The position numbers and the translations under genes were made by a program. A model generated the notes under the pieces. That model saw only the letters and a program-made list of their open reading frames with translations. It did not search any database and was not told the DNA's origin. A stretch of 64,000 nt of DNA from Actinomyces mediterranea. GTDB taxonomy: Bacteria > Actinomycetota > Actinomycetes > Actinomycetales > Actinomycetaceae. This document shows positions 55,551 to 62,819 of the stretch, piece after piece. The stretch is taken from positions 1 to 64,000 of the forward strand of contig NZ_FTPB01000002.1 of assembly GCF_900155595.1 (NCBI RefSeq), read 5' to 3'. Position 1 is the first letter of the stretch; every line of letters starts with the position of its first letter.

Positions 55551-56170
55551 CGGCTGCGCCCAGGCTCGTTTTCGCGACCTCCAATGCTCATAAGATCGTG
55601 GAGTTGGAGGCGATCCTCGCCCCCGTGTGGGAGGGGTATGAGGCGGGCGTCATTGCCCGCATGTCCGATTTCGACGTCGACGACCCGGTCGAGGACGGCG
55701 TCACCTTCGAGGAGAACTCCCTCATCAAGGCGCGCGCCCTCGCGAGGGCGACGGGGCTTCCCGCGATTGCTGATGATTCGGGGATCAGCGTCGACATTCT
55801 GGGCGGGGCTCCCGGTATTTTCTCCGCGCGCTGGTGCGGCCGCCACGGCGATGACGCTGCGAATCTGGATCTGCTGCTCGCACAGCTCGCCGATGTTCCC
55901 GATCGCCATCGCGGCGCCGCCTTCGTGTCGGCGGCGGCGCTGGTCACCCCGGATGGCCGCGAATTCGTTGAACGGGGCGAAGTGCGCGGCACGCTCGTGC
56001 GCTCGCGGCGCGGCACCGGCGGTTTCGGCTACGACCCGATCTTCGTGCCCGAAGGCTTTTCGAGGACGACCGCCGAGTTGAGCGCTGAGGAGAAGAACGC
56101 GATCAGTCACCGCGGCATCGCCTTCAGGGCGCTCACCCCCGCGATCATCGACGCCCTGGCGGGTGCCTGA
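55547..56170 (+). CDS. rdgB: Non-canonical purine NTP pyrophosphatase (RdgB/HAM1)
   Basis: Removes dITP, XTP and related bases from the nucleotide pool. The 207-residue protein shows [14 protein letters not shown], the [20 protein letters not shown] active-site helix, [22 protein letters not shown], and [12 protein letters not shown] with the C-terminal [13 protein letters not shown] start overlaps the rph stop. It ends 41 bases from the convergent truncated permease. Confidence 0.96.
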   Translation: MTAAPRLVFATSNAHKIVELEAILAPVWEGYEAGVIARMSDFDVDDPVEDGVTFEENSLIKARALARATGLPAIADDSGISVDILGGAPGIFSARWCGRHGDDAANLDLLLAQLADVPDRHRGAAFVSAAALVTPDGREFVERGEVRGTLVRSRRGTGGFGYDPIFVPEGFSRTTAELSAEEKNAISHRGIAFRALTPAIIDALAGA

Positions 56171-56211
56171 GGCTGTTCGCGTGTACATCGCACCGTTGCC
56201 TCCGGCGCGCC

Positions 56212-56922
56212 TCATTGGCGCTTGAAATAGATGAAGAGTCGGCGTTCTCGGATGAGCGCGGTTGCTGCGAGTGCTCCGGCGAGCGCCGCGCCCATGGTTC
56301 CCATCAGTGTCACAGCCGCTAGTGTCCACATGGCTCCGTGATTCTCAACGGCATTCGCGGTGATGATCCACACGATGGCGGGTGAAGCGATGAGTGGAGC
56401 AGCGCATGCGACAAGCGCTGTCTCTATGAGGAGTTTGACAGTCATATCGGTTCTAGTGACGCCCGCATGCAAATCAGAGGCGACTTCTAAGCGGCGCCGC
56501 CATATACTCACTGCTCCAAGCGCAGCGGCGATACCGATCGCTGCTACCGTCGCGTAGCGCGTTGTGCGATTCGCATAGAGTTGCGGGCCAGTGAATTGCG
56601 CTGCCAATGAGGGGTTGAGGCTGTACTGCTCCACCTGAACAGGGTCGTTGCTGCCGCTGGGGATGATCGCGGTGAGCGCCAGTGTGTTCACGTGTTCGTT
56701 GAGCGGCCACATGTCGATCCAGCACTCGTCGAACGCGCCTGTGGCAGTGGTCGGAATGAACATCGAATAGGCATACCCGGGGCGTCTACCGTCATGCTCG
56801 TCCCAGGGGAATACCGCGCGAACCGTGGTGTTTCCCTGTTCGAGGGCGAGCGCGCCGCCAACATCGGCGCTCAGGGCGTCGCTGTCAATGTCACTGTCGG
56901 GGACCGCATAGGTCTGCCCCAC
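56212..56922 (-). pseudogene. Truncated FtsX-like ABC permease remnant
   Basis: The frame encodes only the C-terminal part of an ABC-type (FtsX/MacB-like) permease: about 120 extracytoplasmic residues, then three hydrophobic segments (YATVAAIGIAAALGAVSIW, the ETALVACAAPLIASPAIVWII region, and TLAAVTLMGTMGAALAGALAA). The N-terminal transmembrane helix, which such permeases need, is missing. The frame is continuous with the adaptor gene upstream except for a TGA at 56938 and five codons. I read this as the product of a deletion that joined the adaptor to the permease's end, removing an ATPase gene and the permease's start. It could still be expressed from the GTG at 56922. Confidence 0.6.
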
Positions 56923-56937
56923 CTGGGGGGTGACGAT

Positions 56938-57759
56938 TCACACGGGCACGACCACGCCCTCATGGGCGATGCATCCGGTGGAACCGGACAGGCCGAACAG
57001 CGCTCCAGGGGGCACCACCGTTACCAAAGTGGATTCTCGCAAGCTCCATTCCATTTGGAAGGAGACGGCATCCGATTCCTTCGCCGTCTCCTTCGCCGCG
57101 GCGTATTGCGGGGAGGCGAGGATGACGGCGATCGCCTCGGGGTCGTCGATCTGCCCGGAGTCGCCGACGGGGATGATCGTGTCGCCGAAGGCGATCTCGC
57201 GTTCGCCCTCCAGCGCATCGGCGGGGATCTGTATTCGGACCTCGGTCTGCGCGGCGGCCAGTGTGAACAGGGGCGTCGTGACGTCGGCGGATTGTCCGAC
57301 GGCAGCATCGACAGTTTCGACCGTCACCGTTTCGGAGGGGATCCAGAGGAAGCGGTCGTGAGGGATGGAGTCCGGAACGCCGCCATCGCCGTCGTCCATT
57401 CCCAAGAGGTCGGCGGCCGCGAAGCGGGTCGACCAGTCCATGACCCCGCTCTCCCTTACGTCGTAACCGAGCCGGGCCAGTTCCTTTTGGAGGGCGGCCA
57501 CATCGGCTCCGCGCATGTCCCGTTCAAGAGGGCGCCAGAGGGGAGTATCCGTCGCCAGGGCGATGATCTTCTCCCTGTCGATATCGAGGCTTCTGCGCCC
57601 ATCGGCGAAGTCCCTGTGCGATACCGGAGCAGCCGCGAGGGTTTGCGCCTCCACCAGGGAACCGGGTACGGGCTGGCGCGCGATCAGGATCCCGGCGCTC
57701 ATTCCCGTTCCCGCAAGGGTCAGGGCCGCCAGCAGGTCCAACGCCCATGCGCGCCTCAT
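56938..57759 (-). CDS. Peptidoglycan-binding/HlyD-like adaptor, possibly truncated
   Basis: A 273-residue protein with one N-terminal anchor helix (LLAALTLAGTGMSAGILIA). It also has a peptidoglycan-binding-like helix pair (MRGADVAALQKELARLGYDV) and a beta-rich adaptor region typical of membrane-fusion proteins of ABC exporters (FTLAAAQTEVRIQIPADALEGERE). The frame stops at a TGA at 56938-56940 just where the adaptor's final strand would continue (GVVVPV then IVTPQ). ATG at 57759 overlaps the lipoprotein stop (ATGA) and has GAAGG upstream. Together with the permease fragment it looks like a decayed export or immunity unit. Confidence 0.65.
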   Translation of the reverse strand: MRRAWALDLLAALTLAGTGMSAGILIARQPVPGSLVEAQTLAAAPVSHRDFADGRRSLDIDREKIIALATDTPLWRPLERDMRGADVAALQKELARLGYDVRESGVMDWSTRFAAADLLGMDDGDGGVPDSIPHDRFLWIPSETVTVETVDAAVGQSADVTTPLFTLAAAQTEVRIQIPADALEGEREIAFGDTIIPVGDSGQIDDPEAIAVILASPQYAAAKETAKESDAVSFQMEWSLRESTLVTVVPPGALFGLSGSTGCIAHEGVVVPV

Positions 57760-58418
57760 CTTTCGCCTTCCAGCGGGTGATCGATGCATTCGCCCAGCAC
57801 CCGTGCTCCTTCTTCGACGGGAACCGTGTAGGAGAGGGCCAGCATCGGATCACCTTCCACACCCCCATCCACGTGCTGCTCCATGTATCCGATGAACTCG
57901 CGTTTGAAATCTTCGGCGGAATAGGACGGATCGACCACTTGACGCCTAACGAGACACGCGGCGACGAGCACATCCGGGTCCTCACCATGAGGACTGGTTC
58001 TAGCTATGTAATACAAGCCTGATATCGGAATATGACCGAGCTTCCTCTCGCAGGAATCCAAAGCCGCGTCAGCCTTTTCACCATTCGGATCTTCGGCCGT
58101 GTTATCATTTTTTGACCCTCCAGTAAGGCCCAGATATTCGAAGCCGTCAACCCCGGCTGCTCGCATACATTCAGTCACTCGGGCTTGAGATTCGAGAACC
58201 TCCGACTCAGAGATCTCCCCATCTTCAAGAACGGCCAGAACGAACTCCTCGTACGGCTTCCCCTTCGCATTCTCACGTTCCTGCTCAATTGATGCCGCCA
58301 GCGAGGTATCAGAAAGACCTGACCGTTGACCGCTCACGCCTTCAGACGCACATCCGGAGACTACCACGGCAAACAGGGCGACGAGAGCACCCGTCGAAGT
58401 CTTCCGAAGAACAGACAC
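57756..58418 (-). CDS. Hypothetical lipoprotein of the decayed bacteriocin-like cassette
   Basis: A 220-residue lipoprotein. From the GTG at 58418 the start is basic, then hydrophobic (ALVALFAVVVSGC, lipobox VSGC at about 20-23). The mature part is acidic. It contains two similar segments around cysteines, ESQARVTECMRAAGVDGFEY and DAALDSCERKLG, and later VLVAACLVRRQVVD. GGAAAGGGG precedes the GTG at eight bases; an ATG 39 bases upstream is an alternative. It lies between the bacteriocin-like pseudogene and the adaptor and overlaps the adaptor start. Function unknown; a secreted accessory or immunity protein is possible. Confidence 0.65.
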   Translation of the reverse strand: MSVLRKTSTGALVALFAVVVSGCASEGVSGQRSGLSDTSLAASIEQERENAKGKPYEEFVLAVLEDGEISESEVLESQARVTECMRAAGVDGFEYLGLTGGSKNDNTAEDPNGEKADAALDSCERKLGHIPISGLYYIARTSPHGEDPDVLVAACLVRRQVVDPSYSAEDFKREFIGYMEQHVDGGVEGDPMLALSYTVPVEEGARVLGECIDHPLEGER

Positions 58419-58504
58419 TGCCGACCCCTTTCCTGAAAAAACGGTGTTGTCAGTCATACGAGCCCATGCTCACACGACTGACAACAACTTCTACCGTTCA
58501 ACGG

Positions 58505-58814
58505 TCAGTTGGAAAAATGCTGCCACTTACTTGTCACAGTACCTCCATGAACACACACGGTCGTTGCATACACTCCTTTATTCGCCCAGGCAGTGTAGTA
58601 GTTGGTTGAGTAGCCAGAATTGAAGTAGAATCGACCGCCAGCCCTGTGCCAATTATAGCTCTCATCTTAGCGGACAGAACGATCCGAGTTGGTGCCCTTC
58701 TACCGCCGTATAAGCGTAACAACCTGAAGTGCCCGCCGCATTCGCTACGAGGGACATGAGCATCGTCATTGCAAGAGCCGCTGCAGCAGCAATTCCGACC
58801 GTTTTTGCACGTAT
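58505..58814 (-). pseudogene. Frameshifted lactococcin-972-like bacteriocin gene
   Basis: Two frames together encode a small secreted peptide. Frame 1 has a near-perfect signal peptide (RAKTVGIAAAAALAMTMLM then SLVANAAG) and continues to PLR before a TGA. Skipping one base at about 58667 restores DESYNWHRAGGRFYFNSGYS, NYYTAWANKGVYATTVCVHG and TSKWQHFSN. That part resembles lactococcin 972-family peptides (YSNYY..., ATTV..., W). GGAAGGA stands six bases before an ATA where ATG is expected, so the start codon also seems lost; GTGs at 58847 and 58856 could substitute. Restored length is about 103 residues. A cassette of lipoprotein, adaptor and permease remnants follows. Confidence 0.6.
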
Positions 58815-58880
58815 GCTTGATCCTTCCTCATCCTCACGACGTATCACCGTTAACACGTCACTCGCCGCCCTCCACAGCGA

Positions 58881-58896
58881 CTAGGAATAGTCCTAG
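58881..58896. promoter_or_regulatory. Palindrome upstream of the bacteriocin-like cassette
   Basis: CTAGGA-ATAG-TCCTAG, arms perfect, lies 82 bases upstream of the presumed bacteriocin start and is operator-like. No regulator can be assigned from the sequence. The stretch 58857-59309 otherwise holds only a possible small frame at 59048-59176. Confidence 0.35.
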
Positions 58897-59047
58897 CATT
58901 TCGAACGCCGACGGGAAGGAGAATATGGGCGGGATGTGTGACCGGCACGAGGATCGAGCAGCACGACGCAGTCCGTCGGGACGCGGCGGACACCCGGGGC
59001 GCACCAACACGCCGCTCATCGACATGAGCGGCTCGGATGCCTCGTTG

Positions 59048-59176
59048 TCAGCGGGCGACGAGGGCCCCGTAAATGGAGCGGTCCATGCAGAATTGGAGCT
59101 CGTTGCGCTGCTGTCTGCGGTATCGGGTGACGGACCTGCGGATTCGGACGAAGAGAGCGTGGACAAGGGCAAACAT
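59048..59176 (-). CDS. Possible 42-residue basic protein
   Basis: A short frame divergent from the LysR gene, with GGAG six bases before the ATG. The product starts hydrophobic (MFALVHALFV) and continues strongly basic (RIRRSVTRYRRQQRNEL). About 80% of third positions are G/C by my count, closer to real genes here than the overlapping opposite-strand frame. It could be a membrane-associated small protein. No family recognised. Confidence 0.35.
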   Translation of the reverse strand: MFALVHALFVRIRRSVTRYRRQQRNELQFCMDRSIYGALVAR

Positions 59177-59309
59177 GACTGACTCCGTTCTGTGTTGATG
59201 ACAAGCGCCTTTGCTCGTTTCAACACTTCTATTATGCCCGTCACACACATGCAGCACAATTGAACTACCCTATAGTCACACTTCATTATTTCTACAATCG
59301 GGGGCGGCG

Positions 59310-60254
59310 GTGCATATCGATCCGAGGCGTCTCGCCTACCTCCTCGCAGTCCACCGCCAGGGCGGCATCGTCGCCGCAGCCGATGTCCTCGCACTCACCC
59401 CGTCGGCCGTGTCCCAGCAGATCCGACGCCTCGAAGAAGAAGTCGGCCTCGACCTCGTCGATCGCTCACCGACAGGGGCCGCGCTCACGCCCGCCGGACG
59501 CATTCTCGTCGCCGGAGCGGAGCGCATCGAGAACGATCTCAACGACATCGCCCGCAGTCTGCGCCCCATCGCCGGGCAGATCACCGGGATCGTTGGCATC
59601 GGCGCGTTCCACACCGTCATCCGCACCGTCCTCCTCCCCCTCATCGGCGAGCTCGAACGCGATCTGCCGGGCATTGAAGTCCATCTCGACGAGACCGACG
59701 AGCCGCACGGCATGGGGGCCCTTCGCGCGGGACGCATCGACCTGCTCATGTTGGAGCGCGACACGACGCCGGAGCCCGCGCCCCGCGGCTTCACCGACAC
59801 TCCCTTCATCGACGAACCATGGGTCCTCGTCAGTCCCGAGGGCGCCCCGCGAGTCGGCTCCGAACGCGACCTCGCCGATGTCGCATGGCTGCGAGTCCAC
59901 CCCGACACGATCGGCTCCCACACCCTCGCACGGATCGTCGCCACCCTCCCCCACCCCCAATGGGTGCCCTACTCGTACGTCAACTACGAGGCCGCCCACG
60001 CCCTCGTACGCGCGGGCAAAGGGTCGACGATCCTGCCGGCAATGGCGGTACGGGGTATCTCCCTCGACGGCATGCGCATCACCCACCTGCCCGGGCTGGG
60101 CTTCAGGCGGATACTCGTACGCTACCGCACCGGCGAGGAGGACTCGTCCACTGCGACGGGGCAGATCCTCGCCGCACTATTCCAATGGGTCGCCGACCAC
60201 CACGGGGAATGGCCCGCAGCCGAGCAATCCGCGCTTACTCGCCCTCGACGATGA
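59310..60254 (+). CDS. LysR-family transcriptional regulator
   Basis: A 314-residue LysR regulator. The winged HTH at the N-terminus reads AAADVLALTPSAVSQQIRRL, with the linker helix LVDRSPTGAALTPAGRILV. The effector domain starts GQITGIVGIGAFHTVIRTVL. GTG start at 59310. Its 3' end overlaps the convergent MBL gene by 20 bases. LysR proteins usually control the divergent gene, which here would be the small frame at 59048-59176 or the decayed cassette; the true target is unclear. Confidence 0.9.
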   Translation: MHIDPRRLAYLLAVHRQGGIVAAADVLALTPSAVSQQIRRLEEEVGLDLVDRSPTGAALTPAGRILVAGAERIENDLNDIARSLRPIAGQITGIVGIGAFHTVIRTVLLPLIGELERDLPGIEVHLDETDEPHGMGALRAGRIDLLMLERDTTPEPAPRGFTDTPFIDEPWVLVSPEGAPRVGSERDLADVAWLRVHPDTIGSHTLARIVATLPHPQWVPYSYVNYEAAHALVRAGKGSTILPAMAVRGISLDGMRITHLPGLGFRRILVRYRTGEEDSSTATGQILAALFQWVADHHGEWPAAEQSALTRPRR

Positions 60255-61035
60255 AGACGCGATCGGCGTCGGCGAAATCAAGGGGACCCGACCAGTGGGT
60301 CCTCAACTCCTCTTCGACGATGCCCCTGTCCGTCCACGGCTGAATGTGAGTAGCAACGACGCGCCCCGCTTGCGCCTGCGCTGCGAGGCGGCCCGCGCGC
60401 ACCCCGTCCATGTGAATGCCCCGAGTCGTATCGGCACGGGTGAAGCCGACCTCGGTCAGCAGGAGGTCCACGCCCCGGGCGCCCTCGCGGATCGTCGAGA
60501 TCTCGTCGGTGTCGCCGGTGAAGAACATGGACGCCATCCCCTCCTCTTCGCCGGGCCCCTCGACTCTGACGCCGTATGCCTCGACCGTGTGCCAGCCCGC
60601 TGCGGGGGTGAGGCTCAGCGGACCGATCATAAAGGATTGTTCGGCACTGAGGGTGAAGAATGAGAACTCGCGGCAGTACTGTTCATCGGGCGCAGCGCCG
60701 TCGATCTGACGGATCCGCTCGGCGGTGTCGGCGGGGCCTGCGACGAGCAGCGGCGGCAGGTCGGATGCGGGGCCCCACCGGCGGTGGACCTGGAGGGAGA
60801 CGACGTCGCCCATATGGTCCGCGTGGCAGTGGGAGAAGATCACGGCATCGAGGTCGCGCGGGTCGATATGGCGCCACAGTGCGCCGAAGGAGCCCGGCCC
60901 CAATTCGAGGACGACATTCCACATCCGCTCCAGCCCCGTCTGCGGGTCGACGCCCGGCGCTTGGATGAGGTAGCAGGACGCGGGGGATGCGGGCCCCGAC
61001 ATGGAGCCCGTGCATCCGATGATGGTGAGGCGCAT
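60235..61035 (-). CDS. MBL-fold hydrolase, Rv1339-like cyclic nucleotide phosphodiesterase
   Basis: A 266-residue metallo-beta-lactamase-fold enzyme. The metal motif is SHCHADHMGD, followed by the GWHTVEAYGVRV and FFTGDTDE segments and the C-terminal ATHIQPW. It sits directly after murI (TGATG overlap), the position of Rv1339 in mycobacteria, an atypical class II cAMP phosphodiesterase. By synteny and motifs this is the likely orthologue. Activity on cAMP is inferred. Confidence 0.85.
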   Translation of the reverse strand: MRLTIIGCTGSMSGPASPASCYLIQAPGVDPQTGLERMWNVVLELGPGSFGALWRHIDPRDLDAVIFSHCHADHMGDVVSLQVHRRWGPASDLPPLLVAGPADTAERIRQIDGAAPDEQYCREFSFFTLSAEQSFMIGPLSLTPAAGWHTVEAYGVRVEGPGEEEGMASMFFTGDTDEISTIREGARGVDLLLTEVGFTRADTTRGIHMDGVRAGRLAAQAQAGRVVATHIQPWTDRGIVEEELRTHWSGPLDFADADRVFIVEGE

Positions 61036-61868
61036 CAGGCTCCTATTCCGGATTCGAGAGTGACTTCGCGGACACGGACCACCTCGGGGCCGAGGAACCG
61101 CCTGGCGAGTGCGGGGAAGGCATCACCGGTTCCGGTGGTGAGGAACTCGTGGGCTGGCTCCTCCCCCTTCCCCCACGGCCCGTGGAGGAGTTCCCGGTCG
61201 GTGAGCTCGTTGTAGGCGACATTCGCCGTCGCTTCGGAGGAGGTGACGAGGGCGACCCCGTCCCCCATGACGCGGCCGATGACGCCGGTGAGCAGCGGGT
61301 AGTGCGTGCACCCGAGGATGACAGTATCGACGTCGGCAGCCTTGAGGGGCTCAAGGTATTCGCGCGCAACGACTTCAAGCTCCAGGCCCGTCGTCACACC
61401 CCGCTCCACGAAGTCGACGAACAGCGGGCACGCCTGCTGGATGACGGCGAGCCCGGGAACGGCTGCGAGCGCCCCCGCATACGCCTCGGAGTGGATCGTC
61501 GCATTCGTCCCGATGACGCCGATTCGACCGTTGCGCGTCGAGGTGACCGCCTGTCGGGCCGCAGGGGTGATGACCTCGATGACGGGGATGTGGGCGTCGA
61601 TCCAGTAGCGTTCGCGGGCGTCTGACAGGGCCGCAGCGGTCGCGGTGTTGCATGCGATGACGATCGCCTTGACTCCCCGGGATGCGAGTTCGTCGAGGCA
61701 TTCGAGGGTGTAGCGGCGCACCTCGGCGATGGGGCGGGGCCCGTAGGGCGTGTGCGCGGTGTCCCCCAGATACAGGATCTGTTCATCGGGCAGTTTGTCG
61801 ATGACCGCGCGCGCGACAGTCAGGCCGCCCAGGCCAGAGTCGAAGATGCCGATCGGCGCGTTGTCCAT
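61035..61868 (-). CDS. murI: Glutamate racemase
   Basis: Makes D-glutamate for peptidoglycan. The 277-residue protein has IGIFDSGLGGLTVARAV, LYLGDTAHTPYGPRP, and the two catalytic cysteines: Cys73 in IACNTATAAA and Cys187 in LGCTHYPLL. It is followed directly by the MBL gene and preceded, 24 bases away, by DUF2017. Confidence 0.97.
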   Translation of the reverse strand: MDNAPIGIFDSGLGGLTVARAVIDKLPDEQILYLGDTAHTPYGPRPIAEVRRYTLECLDELASRGVKAIVIACNTATAAALSDARERYWIDAHIPVIEVITPAARQAVTSTRNGRIGVIGTNATIHSEAYAGALAAVPGLAVIQQACPLFVDFVERGVTTGLELEVVAREYLEPLKAADVDTVILGCTHYPLLTGVIGRVMGDGVALVTSSEATANVAYNELTDRELLHGPWGKGEEPAHEFLTTGTGDAFPALARRFLGPEVVRVREVTLESGIGA

Positions 61869-61892
61869 ACCAGGACACTAGTTCGACCCGGC

Positions 61893-62453
61893 TCAAGAAT
61901 TCAGGGTCGAGATCAGTGAATCCTGCCACCAGGTGATAATCATGTAGATCGCCGCAGCGCTCTGCTCGTGTGTTCCAACAGGCGCTTGTCCTGCGAGTTC
62001 CTCGATTCTCACCACGTCCTCATCGGTCTGGAGGCTCAGTTCGCCCGCCAATCCGAGACGAATATCATTGAGCGCACCGAGCCACTCCCACACCTCGTCC
62101 TCGCTGATCGCAATTTCGCCGAGGTCCAGGTGCTCGCACTTCTCCAGCATCAACTGGGCCCTGCGCAGTCGTGAGGACTTCTCCGCACGCAGGAAGTCCT
62201 CCGTCATCGCGCGCAGGCTCGACGCATCGTCGGGGTCGAGGCTCATCGGGGGGAGCAGATGCTCAAGTGCCCTCTCTTCGGGGATGTCGCGCCGCGTCTC
62301 CAATCCCGTCGTCGCACTGACGACGGAGGACAATTCGGCGGGCTCGTCGAGGACGACGAGGATCTCACGGACGAGTTGGATGAACAGCGTCGTGTGGGGC
62401 GCTGTCAGCCGTGCCCGGTACGCCCCATCCTCGTAGACGAACGGTCCGATCAT
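61893..62453 (-). CDS. DUF2017 family protein
   Basis: A 186-residue actinobacterial protein of unknown function that regularly follows clpS. The family segments [49 protein letters not shown] and the C-terminal [13 protein letters not shown] are present. It overlaps the clpS stop (ATGA). The genetic link suggests a role connected with ClpS-dependent proteolysis. Confidence 0.9.
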   Translation of the reverse strand: MIGPFVYEDGAYRARLTAPHTTLFIQLVREILVVLDEPAELSSVVSATTGLETRRDIPEERALEHLLPPMSLDPDDASSLRAMTEDFLRAEKSSRLRRAQLMLEKCEHLDLGEIAISEDEVWEWLGALNDIRLGLAGELSLQTDEDVVRIEELAGQAPVGTHEQSAAAIYMIITWWQDSLISTLNS

Positions 62454-62737
62454 TCAACGGGCTCCAGAGTCGCGTGGAGGCCGTACCCGTGCAGGGCGAC
62501 GACGTCGGCTTCGACGCGCTCACGCGGCCCCGACGAGACGACGGCCCTGCCGACCGTGTGCACCTGCATCATCAGCGATTCGGCCTGTTCATGCGAATAC
62601 CCGAAGTGGCGCATGAAAACCCTGGTCACGTAGTCCATGAGGTTCACCGGGTCGTCCCACACCACGGTGCGCCACAGCGGGTGGCGCGCATGAAGCGCCT
62701 CCGCAACGGTGTCCGGACTGGTCGAAGCGCACGACAT
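62450..62737 (-). CDS. clpS: ClpS adaptor for Clp protease
   Basis: Delivers N-degron proteins to ClpC/ClpP. The 95-residue protein has the hallmark [24 protein letters not shown], then [20 protein letters not shown]. The Asn-Asp/Met pocket residues typical of ClpS are recognisable in DDPVNLM and the following helix. The start is the ATG at 62737; a further in-frame ATG 51 bases upstream adds residues unlike ClpS. It is divergent from pncB. Confidence 0.93.
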   Translation of the reverse strand: MSCASTSPDTVAEALHARHPLWRTVVWDDPVNLMDYVTRVFMRHFGYSHEQAESLMMQVHTVGRAVVSSGPRERVEADVVALHGYGLHATLEPVE

Positions 62738-62819
62738 GAGAACCAGACTAAGCAAGGAGTTCCCGATTCGTCGGGTTTTCGCGCACACAGAATCGACCGA
62801 TTGCGACTAGGTTAGAGAT

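Noticed and set aside
56938-56940. TGA between adaptor and permease fragment read as selenocysteine
   Set aside because: No selenocysteine machinery or hairpin is visible, and the joined protein would lack normal domain order. A nonsense codon or deletion junction is simpler.
58925-59182. 85-codon plus-strand frame with AAGGAG three bases before ATG
   Set aside because: The spacing is too short, third positions are less G/C-rich than real genes here, and the product is low-complexity. The overlapping minus-strand frame is slightly better but also doubtful.
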